From Streptoverticillium olivoreticuli subsp. olivoreticuli (GTDB taxonomy: Bacteria; Actinomycetota; Actinomycetes; Streptomycetales; Streptomycetaceae): a DNA stretch of 64,000 nucleotides. Both the position numbers and the translations under genes were made by a program. How positions within the stretch are numbered: the first letter of the stretch is position 1; each line of letters begins with the position of its first letter. The notes beneath the pieces were generated by a model. That model searched no databases, was not told where the DNA came from, and worked only from the letters and a program-made list of their open reading frames with translations. Of this stretch, positions 26,279-34,648 are shown piece after piece. The stretch covers positions 930,001 through 994,000 of the forward strand of contig NZ_CP031455.1 in the NCBI RefSeq assembly GCF_003391135.1. Direction: 5' to 3'.

Positions 26279-27040
26279 TCAGCGCAGCCGAGTTGCGGCG
26301 TACGCCTCGATGGCGGCCCGCTGGTACGCGGCCAGGCCCGGCGCGATCGACTCGTACGCCGCGCGCCAGTGCTCGTTCTCCACGCAGCAACGCCCGATCG
26401 CGCGGTACTCCTCGGCGGTGGCTGCCCGGCTCCGGGCCAACGTCCGGTACTGGATGTCGATCTCGGCCTGCACCGCGTCGGCGTCAGCGGGCAGGCCGGT
26501 GGCCAGCAGCTCCGCCAGCCGGATCATCTGCGCCGTGCGCTCGCGCTCGTCGGCCTCGATCTCGGCCTTGCTCAACGCCGCGGTACGCCGCTCGACGGCC
26601 CCGACCAGCTCCGGGAAATCGCGTAGGACCTTCATGCACTGGGCAGGCCGGATGCCCTCGAACAGATTCTCCGGCCGGCTGATGCTGATCATGTCTGTGC
26701 CGTCCTTCCTGGACTGCTCCAGTTCGGTGATCGTGCGGGCGACGGTGCCGACCAGGGCATCCAGCCGTTCGCGCTCGGCGAGCAACCGGCGGTAATGGCC
26801 CCGCAGGGCCTCCAGCTCGTCGACCTGCGCGGCCAGGATCCGGCCGATCTCGGGCAGCCCCAGGCCCAGCGCCCGCAGCACGAGAATCTGCTGCAGCCGC
26901 AGCAGTTGGCGCTCCTCGTAGTAACGGTGGCCGTTGGCCCCGATCCAGGCCGGCGGCAGCAGGTCGATATCGTCGTAGTGCCGTAGTGTCCGGGCCGTCA
27001 CACCCGACATCCGGGCGACCTCCGCGATCGGCCAGGCCAT
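26279..27040 (-). CDS. MerR-family regulator with TipAS-like C-terminal region
   Basis: A 253-residue regulator. The N-terminal winged helix reads IAEVARMSGVTARTLRHYDDIDLLPP, followed by the HRYYEE wing and a long dimerisation helix (about 75-110). The C-terminal ~130 residues are helical and resemble the TipAS antibiotic-binding domain of TipA-like activators, which usually induce their own promoter after binding a thiopeptide or other drug. ATG 27040 has a GGGAGG ribosome site. It has no same-strand partner, so its target may be its own promoter or distant genes. The TipAS assignment is from overall pattern and should be treated as probable. Confidence 0.8.
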   Translation of the reverse strand: MAWPIAEVARMSGVTARTLRHYDDIDLLPPAWIGANGHRYYEERQLLRLQQILVLRALGLGLPEIGRILAAQVDELEALRGHYRRLLAERERLDALVGTVARTITELEQSRKDGTDMISISRPENLFEGIRPAQCMKVLRDFPELVGAVERRTAALSKAEIEADERERTAQMIRLAELLATGLPADADAVQAEIDIQYRTLARSRAATAEEYRAIGRCCVENEHWRAAYESIAPGLAAYQRAAIEAYAATRLR

Positions 27041-27497
27041 CGCCGCCTCCCTCGCACGTGCTTCACCGGGCCGGAACCTCCGGCCCTGCTCAAGACGGTA
27101 GAGGCTTCCGCTGCGGCAGGTTCAAGCCCGGCTCTCAGCTTCTTACGCGCCGATCAGCGGCCGCACGGACGGTGATCACGATCGGCCTGCTTGCAAAACC
27201 CGGCGCTGTCGAAACTCGTGAACATTTTCGCGAACAGAGCCGTCGAGCCGCCGCCCACACCGCATCTGCCGCCCGCAACTCCTTATTCCTGAGCATCTGG
27301 CCGTCGGCACCTCCCGTGCCCGCACCTCACCACCAGAACGTCAAGAATCGGGCAAGTCACCCGAGCGGCGCGACCGCCCGCAGACGCGCACCGCGTTGTC
27401 TCAGCCGCCGCCTCGCCCTTTCCATTGCGTCGAGAACGGTGAGCCGGAGCACAGCAAGATCGCGCCGAACACCGTGAGCCAGGCAGTCCCCAAACGC
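27041..27497. other. Gap without a supported gene
   Basis: The first part is the promoter region of the MerR gene. For the rest I see only short, unconvincing frames in either direction and no recognisable domain. It may be debris of a deleted gene. Confidence 0.4.
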
Positions 27498-27534
27498 AGG
27501 AACCCCCGTCGACGCCTACTCGACGGGGGTTCCT
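27498..27534. terminator. Very strong stem-loop
   Basis: AGGAACCCCCGTCGA (27498-27512) is the exact inverse of TCGACGGGGGTTCCT (27520-27534), a perfect 15-bp stem with a 7-base loop. No gene with a clear 3' end adjoins it, so it is probably the orphan terminator of a gene lost by rearrangement. Confidence 0.6.
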
Positions 27535-27644
27535 CACCTGTCGCTTTCTCTCACGTGCGTCTCACCAACACCGTCGACGCACGTGGACTACATGACCCCG
27601 ACCTGCTCAAACGGCCAGAACGGGGGCTCAGGAGTGGGTAAACG

Positions 27645-27917
27645 CTTCACACCGTGGGCCCGGTGTGGTCCGCCACCGAGGACCGCTCGGAGCTCCACGC
27701 CTCCTGCTACCGAGAGTCGCTGCGGGTCGCCGACGAACTGGGCGCCCGGACGGTCGCTTTCCCGGCGCTCTCCACCGGCATCTACGGATGGCCGATGGAC
27801 GACGCGGCACGCATCGCCGTGGAAGAGGTCCGCACCGCGGACACAGCCGTGGAAGAGGTCCGTTTCGTCCTCTTCGACGAGGCCGCCTACGAGGCCTTCA
27901 CCGCGCAGGCGCACTGA
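27645..27917 (+). pseudogene. Macro-domain (ADP-ribose) protein, 5'-truncated
   Basis: The frame enters at HTVGPVW and continues VWSATEDRSEL, CYRESLRVADELGARTVAFP, ALSTGIYGWP and AARIAVEEVR to a normal stop. This is the C-terminal half of a macro domain of the O-acetyl-ADP-ribose deacetylase type. The N-terminal half, with the VDAIVNAAN binding loop, is absent; upstream sequence is unrelated. It is therefore a remnant, although a short GTG-started product is formally possible. Its last 15 codons recur almost exactly at 51799-51843. Confidence 0.8.
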
Positions 27918-28330
27918 CGACCAAGCGGAAGATCGATGGAAGCGTTGGCCCGTGGCTGCTCACACGGCCAGCGCCGGCTCCTGGGCCCCCAGGGAGACGG
28001 AGCCTCGTCACTACCCAAGCCAGCAACTTCTCGCGCCGCTCCTCCGGAGTCGAAGCGTCCCACCACTCCGCGTAGGTCGGGACGGGGCAATCACAGACCC
28101 CGCCCGCACAGTCCACCACGTGCCTCTGCACGGACACCCACTTCTCAACAGACTTGGCCGCAGATGCCTTCGTCAGCTCCTCCCGATCCCGCACCACCTC
28201 CCCGAGAAGCCGCGCGCACTCGACGGCGGAAACTTGCCCCGACTTGAACTCCGCCTCGAGCTACGCCATACGACTGTCCAAAGCCGCTACCTTCAGCGCT
28301 CTCGAACCGTCGGCAACTGTCCTGCGCTCC
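27898..28330 (-). pseudogene. Degenerate ORF, possibly serine-recombinase C-terminus
   Basis: The minus strand reads KVAALDSRMA, then a TAG at 28261-28263, then LEAEFKSGQVSAVECARLLG and on to WWDASTPEERREKLLAWVV before the stop at 27898. A helical heptad-like region followed by EERREKLL resembles the end of large serine recombinases. The in-frame stop and lack of a catalytic domain mark it as broken. The rest of the interval to 28581 holds nothing I can support. Identification is weak. Confidence 0.3.
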
Positions 28331-28581
28331 TGGACAGGGAGAGCACCTGCCTGGAACTTGAGCCACCGAAGCAACCTCTCGCGAAGAACAAGGCAAGATC
28401 GTCATGCGTTTACGGGCGATCTCGATCAACTGGCTGATACACAAGCCAATTTTCCGCCCTGACGATGCGATGCCGACCGTTTCACGTGGGCACTTCGGCG
28501 TCGACTGTCCGCTGGGGCGGGGAGTCGCCCCGCCCCAGCCTCAACGCCCACCCTCGCAGTCTGGGGGCAGGCGCGGTGTGG

Positions 28582-29136
28582 TCAGCGCTTCAGCCCGCCG
28601 GTCCTGATGTCGTCGAGCTTGTAGGTGAGGCCGATGACGTCGTTCCCGTACATCTCCAGCGCGAGGCCCATTTCGTCCGCACTGTAGGTGCCGTTACGGA
28701 TGCCCTGCTGAATCCTCTTCAGGTTCGCCTCGGCGAAGCGCAGTTTCCGTTCGGTGTCCGGGATCTGGGAGGCGTCCCATGCCTTGCCTTCGCGGAGTTC
28801 GTCGTACTTGCGGGTCAGGCCGGTGACGTCCTTGCCGTACATCTCCAGCGCGAGGGCGTAGCGGTCGGCGTCGAGGGTGCCGTTACGGATCCCGCGCTGG
28901 ATGCGGTCGAGGTTGGCCTTGGCATGAGCCAGGTGCTTTTCAGCCTGCTTGATCAGGGCCTTTCGGTCCGTCGCGGGCTTGGCCTGCGCGGTGTGCTCGG
29001 CGGGTGTCTTCACCGCGGGTGCGGTTGCTGCCTGGGCTGCTCCGGCACCGAGTACGGCGATGAATGCACCGGCGCCGAGGGCGATAGCGGCGCGGTTGTT
29101 CATTCGGGCCGCTTTTCGGGTTGCTCGATTGGACAA
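28582..29136 (-). CDS. Secreted protein with an internal ~42-residue duplication
   Basis: A 184-residue protein. I chose the TTG at 29136 because GAGGAG lies about 7 bases upstream; the in-frame ATG at 29103 is an alternative. A signal peptide follows (core AAIALGAGAFIAVLGAGAAQA). The mature part contains two copies of one unit: ANLDRIQRGIRNGTLDADRY then ALALEMYGKDVTGLTRKYDELR, and ANLKRIQQGIRNGTYSADEM then GLALEMYGNDVIGLTYKLDDIR. Both look like helical hairpins. I do not recognise the family. It is monocistronic and probably a small extracytoplasmic binding protein. Confidence 0.75.
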   Translation of the reverse strand: MSNRATRKAARMNNRAAIALGAGAFIAVLGAGAAQAATAPAVKTPAEHTAQAKPATDRKALIKQAEKHLAHAKANLDRIQRGIRNGTLDADRYALALEMYGKDVTGLTRKYDELREGKAWDASQIPDTERKLRFAEANLKRIQQGIRNGTYSADEMGLALEMYGNDVIGLTYKLDDIRTGGLKR

Positions 29137-29306
29137 GGCTCTCTCCTCATTGCTGGCCAATTACCTGACCCGCGGCTCCTGTTCGGGGCCGAATACCAAA
29201 CGGGATCTCCGGGGGTCTGGAGCGACATTACGATCGCAATAGGTCGTGGGATGTCCCATTCAGTAACCATTGGCCCGTCGGGTCTCACCTGGCCCTTTTC
29301 TGCGCC

Positions 29307-30296
29307 TTACCCCGTACTGGTTCCGGGTTCGGCGGAGAGCAGGAGCAACGTCCGCTCCGCGGCTGCCTTGAGGTGGGTGAGGACCGCCGGGTCGGCGTCG
29401 AGGGCGGTGGTCTTGTCGAGGGCGGCGAGGAGTTGGGTGATGCGGTGGAGGGAGTCGCCGGAGAGGTCGACGGTGCAGGTGTCGGCATCGAGAGGGGTGA
29501 CACGTTCGGGGAGGCCCTGAGTGCGGGCGAGGACGGTGTCTGCGGGGGCGGCGACGGTGGCGACGGCCCGGTAGCGGGCGGGCGCGGTGGCGATCTTCGC
29601 GGCGACATAGGCGGCGGGGTCGGGTGCGGGCAGTGCGCGTGGCGGGACGCGGTGGCCGGTGGGGGTGGGGTCAGTGATGCGGTCGAGGCGGTAGGTGCGC
29701 CAGTCGTCCTGGTGGGTGTCGTAGGCGACGAGGTACCAGCGGCCTGCGGCGGGGACGAGGCTGTGGGGTTCGACGCGCCGGGGGCCGGGGGTGCCGTGGC
29801 GGGTGGTGTAGTCGAAGGTGACGATCTCGTGGTCACGGCAGGCGGCGGCCAGCAGGGCCAGGGTGGCTGGGTCGGCCTGGGCGCGGGATGCGCTGCCGTA
29901 GGTGACGGGTGCGGTGGTGGCCTGCTGGAGGGCCGCCACTTGGGTGCGCAGCCGGCCGGGGAGGACCTGTTCGAGCTTGGCGAGGGCGCGCAGGGCGGTT
30001 TCCTCGATGCCGGTGACGTCGGTGGTGGCGGTGCGCAGGGCGACGACGATGGCGACGGCTTCGTCGTCGTCCAGGAGCAGGGGTGGCATGGCGGTGCCGG
30101 CGGCGAGGCGGTATCCGCCGCAGCGGCCGGTGGTGCCCTCGACGGGGTAGCCGAGCTCGCGCAGCCGGTCGATGTCACGGCGGAGGGTGCGGGTGGTGAC
30201 GCCGAGCCGGTCGGCGAGCTCCGTACCGGCCCATTCGCGGCGGGTCTGGAGGAGCGAGAGCAGGCGGAGCATCCGGGCGGGCATGTCGGTCGTCAT
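29307..30296 (-). CDS. WYL-domain (YafY-type) transcriptional regulator
   Basis: A 329-residue regulator. The N-terminal HTH reads RMLRLLSLLQTRREWAGTEL, then LGVTTRTLRRDIDRLRELGY and GRCGGYRLAAG. The WYL domain (about 140-220) has the ligand-binding pattern VTFDYTTRHG, RRVEPHSLV, GRWYLVAYD and WRTYRLDRI. Such proteins usually repress or activate an adjacent gene in response to a small ligand or nucleic acid. It is divergent from the Gfo/Idh/MocA oxidoreductase 119 bases away, its most likely target. Confidence 0.9.
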   Translation of the reverse strand: MTTDMPARMLRLLSLLQTRREWAGTELADRLGVTTRTLRRDIDRLRELGYPVEGTTGRCGGYRLAAGTAMPPLLLDDDEAVAIVVALRTATTDVTGIEETALRALAKLEQVLPGRLRTQVAALQQATTAPVTYGSASRAQADPATLALLAAACRDHEIVTFDYTTRHGTPGPRRVEPHSLVPAAGRWYLVAYDTHQDDWRTYRLDRITDPTPTGHRVPPRALPAPDPAAYVAAKIATAPARYRAVATVAAPADTVLARTQGLPERVTPLDADTCTVDLSGDSLHRITQLLAALDKTTALDADPAVLTHLKAAAERTLLLLSAEPGTSTG

Positions 30297-30414
30297 GCCT
30301 CCACTGTGACTCCGTATGCGGACGAGTCGTGTCCTAAAAGGCTCCTAGCGTGGGATTTGCCGGAGGGAACGAACCAGATCATTCCCTCGTATATCGCCAA
30401 GGAGATGTGTCGCC

Positions 30415-31359
30415 ATGAAGATCGGACTGCTGGGGACCGGATTCGCCGTCGCGCATGCCGGCGTCTACGCCGCGCGTCCCGACACCGAGGTGGTCGTCCA
30501 TGGGCGCAACCCCGAGAAGCTCGCGGTGTTCGCCCGGAACTTCGGCTTCGCCACCACCACGGATCTCGACGCCGTTTACAGCGATCCGGAGATCGACCTG
30601 GTCGATGTGTGCCTGCCGACCGCCCTGCACAAGGAGCACATCCTGCGGGCGCTGGCCGCAGGCAAGCATGTGCTGTGCGAGCTGCCCATCGCCCCCACCG
30701 TCGCGGAGGCCGAGGAGATCGTCCGGGCCGCGGAGGCGAGCGACAAGCAGGTGTTCATCGACATGTTCATGCGGGTGCATCCGGCCGTGCGGCACCTGCA
30801 CCGGGTGATCCGGGACGGCTCGCTCGGCGAGCTGCGGACCCTGCGCTCGTACCGCAAGGCCGGCCCGGTCTGGGGGCCGGTGGATCTGGGGCTGGACCGG
30901 CTCGCGCTGGAGGTGATGCTCTCCGACCTGGACTACACCGTCGCCGCTCTCGGCCTGCCGCGGGAGATCCACGCCGCCGGCGTCGGTGCAGGCGACGGGC
31001 GGGCCGCAGCGGAGACGGTGCTGCGCTACGACGACGTGGTGGTGGAGTACACCGCCTCGTCGATGGTCCCCGTCTCCTACGGTGTCACCCACGGCTTCGA
31101 GGCCACGTTCACCGGCGGCGTCCTCGAACTGCACGAGCGTCCCTTCGAGCGCACCGGCCCGGTGATGCGCCTGGCCGAATACACGCCGGCCGGCTCCCGT
31201 GACATCGACCTCGCTCCGGCCGACAACTACGCCGCCGCGATCAGCCACGTCCTGGACTGCCTCACCAGCGGCACCGAGGACACCCTCCTCACCCCACGTG
31301 CGGCCACGGAGGCGCTGCGCCTCGCGCTCGACATCGACCAGGCCCTCACACAGTCCTGA
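30415..31359 (+). CDS. Gfo/Idh/MocA-family oxidoreductase
   Basis: A 314-residue NAD(P)-dependent enzyme. The N-terminal Rossmann fold reads MKIGLLGTGFAVAHAGVYA. The family hallmark comes later as VCLPTALHKEHILRALAAGK and HVLCELPIAPT, where Glu replaces the first residue of the usual EKP motif context. A beta-sheet substrate domain follows. The substrate, probably a sugar or cyclitol, cannot be told from sequence. It is divergent from a WYL regulator and followed 32 bases later by a UvrA-like gene, with which it may be cotranscribed. Confidence 0.88.
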   Translation: MKIGLLGTGFAVAHAGVYAARPDTEVVVHGRNPEKLAVFARNFGFATTTDLDAVYSDPEIDLVDVCLPTALHKEHILRALAAGKHVLCELPIAPTVAEAEEIVRAAEASDKQVFIDMFMRVHPAVRHLHRVIRDGSLGELRTLRSYRKAGPVWGPVDLGLDRLALEVMLSDLDYTVAALGLPREIHAAGVGAGDGRAAAETVLRYDDVVVEYTASSMVPVSYGVTHGFEATFTGGVLELHERPFERTGPVMRLAEYTPAGSRDIDLAPADNYAAAISHVLDCLTSGTEDTLLTPRAATEALRLALDIDQALTQS

Positions 31360-31391
31360 CCGCCCCCGCACCGCCTGCCAGGAGCACCGCC

Positions 31392-33704
31392 ATGCACAGC
31401 AATCCCCGTCGTGACGAGCACGGCATCGTCATCACCCATGCCCGCGAGCACAACCTCAAGGACGTCTGCCTGACCATCCCCAAGGGGGTGATCACCGTGT
31501 TCACCGGCGTGTCCGGGTCGGGCAAGTCGTCGGTGGTCTTCGACACCATCGCCGTGGAGTCCCAGCGGCAACTGAACGAGACCTTCCCCACGTTCGTCCG
31601 CAACCGCCTGCCCAAGTACGAGAAGCCCGAGGCCGACGGCATCCGCCACCTCTCCCCCGCCGTCGTGGTGGACCAGAGGCCCCTCGGCGGCGGGGCCCGT
31701 TCCACGGTGGGGACGATGACGGACATCGCCTCGCTGATCCGGCTGCTGTTCTCCCGCGCGGGAGAACCGTCGGCGGGCATGTCGACGGCGTACTCCTTCA
31801 ACGACCCGTCCGGCGCCTGCCCGACCTGCCAGGGGCTGGGCCGCACCGTCCAGCTCGACCTGGACCGTTTCTTCGACAGGAGCAAGTCCCTCAACACCGG
31901 GGCCCTGCTCTTCCCGCTGTTCAACGTCGGGGGTGTGCAGTGGACGCTGTTCACCCGCTCCGGGCTCTTCGACAACGGCAAGCCGCTGCGCTCGTACACG
32001 AAGAAGGAGTGGCAGACCCTGCTGCACGGCAGCGCGGACGGCGAAGTGAAGATCGAACTCGCCACCCGCAAGGGCACCCAGAACGTCACCTACGAAGGCG
32101 TCGTCGACCGGTTCAACCGCCTCTATCTCAACCGGGACCTTTCCACACTGTCGAAGCGGACCCGGGACGCGGTGGAGGAGTTCACCACCGACGCCGACTG
32201 CCCCGACTGCCGGGGTGCCCGGCTGAACGCGGCCGCCCTGCGCACGAGGATCAACGGGCTGACCATCGCCGACCACATGGCCATGGAGATCATCGACCTG
32301 ATCGGCGTCCTGGAAAAGGTCGGTCACCCACTGGGCACCCCGATCGCGAAGGCCGCGATCGAGGGGCTGCGGCGGATCGACGACATCGGGCTGGGCTATC
32401 TGCACCTGGGCCGCGAGACGGCGTCCCTGTCCGGCGGCGAGGGCCAGCGGCTGAAGATCGTGCGCAACCTGGGCTCCAGTCTCACCGGCATGACGTACAT
32501 CTTCGACGAGCCGTCCACCGGCCTGCACCCGCGCGACGTGAACCGGGTGGGCAAGCTGCTGACGCAGCTGCGGGACCAGGGCAACACGTTGCTGATCGTC
32601 GAGCACGACCGGGACGTCATCGCCCTGGCCGACCACGTCGTCGACATGGGGCCCGGCGCGGGGACGCGCGGCGGGCAGGTGGTCTTCGAGGGGAGCGTGG
32701 CCCGGCTGCGCAGGGCCGGTACGCTCACCGGCCGGCACCTGGGCCGCACGCTGCCGCTGAAGACCGAGGTCCGCATTCCCACCGGGCACCTGGCCGTCAC
32801 CGGCGCGAGCCGCCACAACCTCAAGGACGTCTCCGTGGACATCCCCACCGGAGTGCTGGTCGCGGTCACGGGCGTGGCGGGATCCGGCAAGTCCACCCTG
32901 ATCTCCGAGGTGTTCACCGAACACCACCCGGAGGCCGTCGTCATCGACCAGAGCGCCATCGGTTCCAACTCCCGCTCCACACCCGCCACCTGGCTCGGGA
33001 TCATGGACACTGTGCGCAAGCTCTTCGCCGACGCGGGCGGCGTGCCCGCCGGGCTGTTCAGCTTCAACTCGACCGGCGCGTGCCCTGCGTGCGGCGGGAA
33101 GGGCAGCATCACGGCGGACATGGCCTTCGCCGATCCCGTCACCACGGTGTGCGAGGCCTGCCGCGGCCTGCGCTACAGCGCCGAGGCCCTCGCCCACACC
33201 CTGCGCGGCAGGACGGTCACCGACGTCCTCGCGCTGACCGCCGAGGAAGCCCGCGCGTTCTTCACCGGACGGGGCGAGAAGAGTGTGCGGGCGGCGCTGG
33301 AGACGCTCGTGGAGGTCGGGCTCGGCTACCTCACGCTCGGGCAGCCCCTGTCGACCCTGTCCGGAGGCGAACGCCAACGGCTCAAGCTCGCCGGGCATCT
33401 CGGCAGCCGCAGCGGCATCTACGTGATGGACGAGCCCACCACCGGCCTGCACATGGCGGACATCGACACCCTCCAGCGGCTGCTGGACCGGCTCGTCGAC
33501 GACGGCAACACCGTCATCGTCATCGAGCACAACCTCGATGTCGTCAAGCGGGCCGACCGGGTCGTCGACATGGGCCCGGAGGGCGGACGGCACGGCGGAC
33601 AGATCCTGTTCACCGGCACCCCCGCCCAGTTGCTCGAGCATCGCACGTCCCACACCGCCCGGGCGCTGCGGCAGGACCTGCGAGGCGGCTCAGGGGACGG
33701 TTGA
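31392..33704 (+). CDS. UvrA-like ABC ATPase (excinuclease subunit A homologue)
   Basis: A 770-residue soluble protein with two ABC ATPase units in the UvrA arrangement. First half: GVSGSGKSSVVFD (Walker A), SLSGGEGQRLKI (signature) and YIFDEPSTGLHP (Walker B). Second half: GVAGSGKSTLISE, TLSGGERQRLKL and YVMDEPTTGLHM. Zinc-module cysteines are seen as CPTCQG, CPDCRG, and CPACGGKG with CEACRG. It is shorter than housekeeping UvrA (about 950 residues), as are UvrA2/DrrC-type proteins linked to drug or DNA-damage tolerance. The following pump and VOC genes are convergent, not cotranscribed. Confidence 0.9.
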   Translation: MHSNPRRDEHGIVITHAREHNLKDVCLTIPKGVITVFTGVSGSGKSSVVFDTIAVESQRQLNETFPTFVRNRLPKYEKPEADGIRHLSPAVVVDQRPLGGGARSTVGTMTDIASLIRLLFSRAGEPSAGMSTAYSFNDPSGACPTCQGLGRTVQLDLDRFFDRSKSLNTGALLFPLFNVGGVQWTLFTRSGLFDNGKPLRSYTKKEWQTLLHGSADGEVKIELATRKGTQNVTYEGVVDRFNRLYLNRDLSTLSKRTRDAVEEFTTDADCPDCRGARLNAAALRTRINGLTIADHMAMEIIDLIGVLEKVGHPLGTPIAKAAIEGLRRIDDIGLGYLHLGRETASLSGGEGQRLKIVRNLGSSLTGMTYIFDEPSTGLHPRDVNRVGKLLTQLRDQGNTLLIVEHDRDVIALADHVVDMGPGAGTRGGQVVFEGSVARLRRAGTLTGRHLGRTLPLKTEVRIPTGHLAVTGASRHNLKDVSVDIPTGVLVAVTGVAGSGKSTLISEVFTEHHPEAVVIDQSAIGSNSRSTPATWLGIMDTVRKLFADAGGVPAGLFSFNSTGACPACGGKGSITADMAFADPVTTVCEACRGLRYSAEALAHTLRGRTVTDVLALTAEEARAFFTGRGEKSVRAALETLVEVGLGYLTLGQPLSTLSGGERQRLKLAGHLGSRSGIYVMDEPTTGLHMADIDTLQRLLDRLVDDGNTVIVIEHNLDVVKRADRVVDMGPEGGRHGGQILFTGTPAQLLEHRTSHTARALRQDLRGGSGDG

Positions 33705-33711
33705 AGCCTCC

Positions 33712-33729
33712 GGGCAGGATCCCCTGCCC
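33712..33729. terminator. Hairpin between convergent genes
   Basis: GGGCAGG (33712-33718) pairs with CCTGCCC (33723-33729) around a 4-base loop, 8 bases after the UvrA-like stop and before the convergent VOC gene. Confidence 0.5.
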
Positions 33730-33799
33730 AACGTTGGTCGCCGTTCCGAGGACCAGACCCGCCATCGCGCGGACGAGCGCGATAGCGGGCACACGATTG

Positions 33800-34627
33800 T
33801 CAGCCCTGTGCGGGCGCGGTGGGCATGGCGAAGAGGCCGAAGCGGTTGCCGTTGGGGTCCTTCAGCCGGGCGAAGGCGAGCCCGTCGGGGTTGCTGTCCG
33901 GGCCGTGCTCGACGGCGGCGCCGCCGGCCGTGGCCTCGGCGACCATGGCGGGAACGTCGGTGACCAGGAACGACGGCATCACGTAGTCGGCGCCGCCCGG
34001 GCCGCAGGAGTGGTCGTACATGCCGCCCGAGGGCCACTCGTTTCCGGTGAAGACGTTGTAGTACGGCTTGCCGCCCGTGCTGTCATCCTTCTCGAACCGC
34101 CAGCCGAACGCCTCGCGGTAGAAGTCCTGCGTGGCCCCGGGGTCGGTGGTGCCGATCTCGAACCAGGCGAAGCCGCCCGGGGCGGGGGCGTAGGCGGCCT
34201 GCTCGAGGTGCTCCTCGGTGGCGGCCGCACGCTCCTCCAGCTTCTGCGAGGAGGTGCGGGAGAAGAGGGCGAAGGCGTTGCCGAGCGGGTCCCGGAGCCG
34301 GGCGAAGACGGTGACGTCGCCGACCGCGGTCGGGGGGACGACGACGGTCGCGCCCAGCCTCTCCAGCCGCTCGACGTCATCGTGGACATCGGCGGACAGG
34401 ACGGAGAGGTTGATGACCTCGCCGCCGGTGCCGCCCTGCTCGATCGCGCCCATGGGCCACGGTGCGCCCGGGGCGATGATGCGGGTGTAGGTACGTCCGT
34501 CGGTGGAGGAGTCGGGGTCGACCTCGAAGTCCCAGCCGAGCACGGGACCGTAGAAGTCCTGTACGGCGTGGGAGTCGGCGGTGCCGATCTCGAACCAGAC
34601 GACGGATCCGGGGAACATGAAGCTCAT
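33800..34627 (-). CDS. Two-domain VOC (glyoxalase/bleomycin-resistance fold) protein
   Basis: A 275-residue protein made of two VOC units: residues ~8-125 (VVWFEIGTADSHAVQDFYGP ... FARLRDPLGNAFALF) and ~145-268 (FAWFEIGTTDPGATQDFYRE ... FARLKDPNGNRFGLF). This is the pattern of the actinobacterial tandem-VOC family that includes mycobacterial Cfp30B. Function in that family is unclear; metal-dependent detoxification or small-molecule binding is usual for the fold. It lies 21 bases downstream of an MFS pump gene on the same strand and is probably cotranscribed with it. Confidence 0.88.
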   Translation of the reverse strand: MSFMFPGSVVWFEIGTADSHAVQDFYGPVLGWDFEVDPDSSTDGRTYTRIIAPGAPWPMGAIEQGGTGGEVINLSVLSADVHDDVERLERLGATVVVPPTAVGDVTVFARLRDPLGNAFALFSRTSSQKLEERAAATEEHLEQAAYAPAPGGFAWFEIGTTDPGATQDFYREAFGWRFEKDDSTGGKPYYNVFTGNEWPSGGMYDHSCGPGGADYVMPSFLVTDVPAMVAEATAGGAAVEHGPDSNPDGLAFARLKDPNGNRFGLFAMPTAPAQG

Positions 34628-34648
34628 GACGGAGCTCCCTTCGTGATG

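Noticed and set aside
27498..27534. Perfect 15-bp hairpin considered as part of a tRNA or attachment site
   Set aside because: No cloverleaf, anticodon arm or CCA-type end is present around it; it fits a terminator better.
31227..33653. An 808-codon open frame antisense to the UvrA-like gene
   Set aside because: It mirrors a clear two-ABC UvrA-like protein on the plus strand. Long antisense frames are expected at this G+C content, and it has no recognisable domain.
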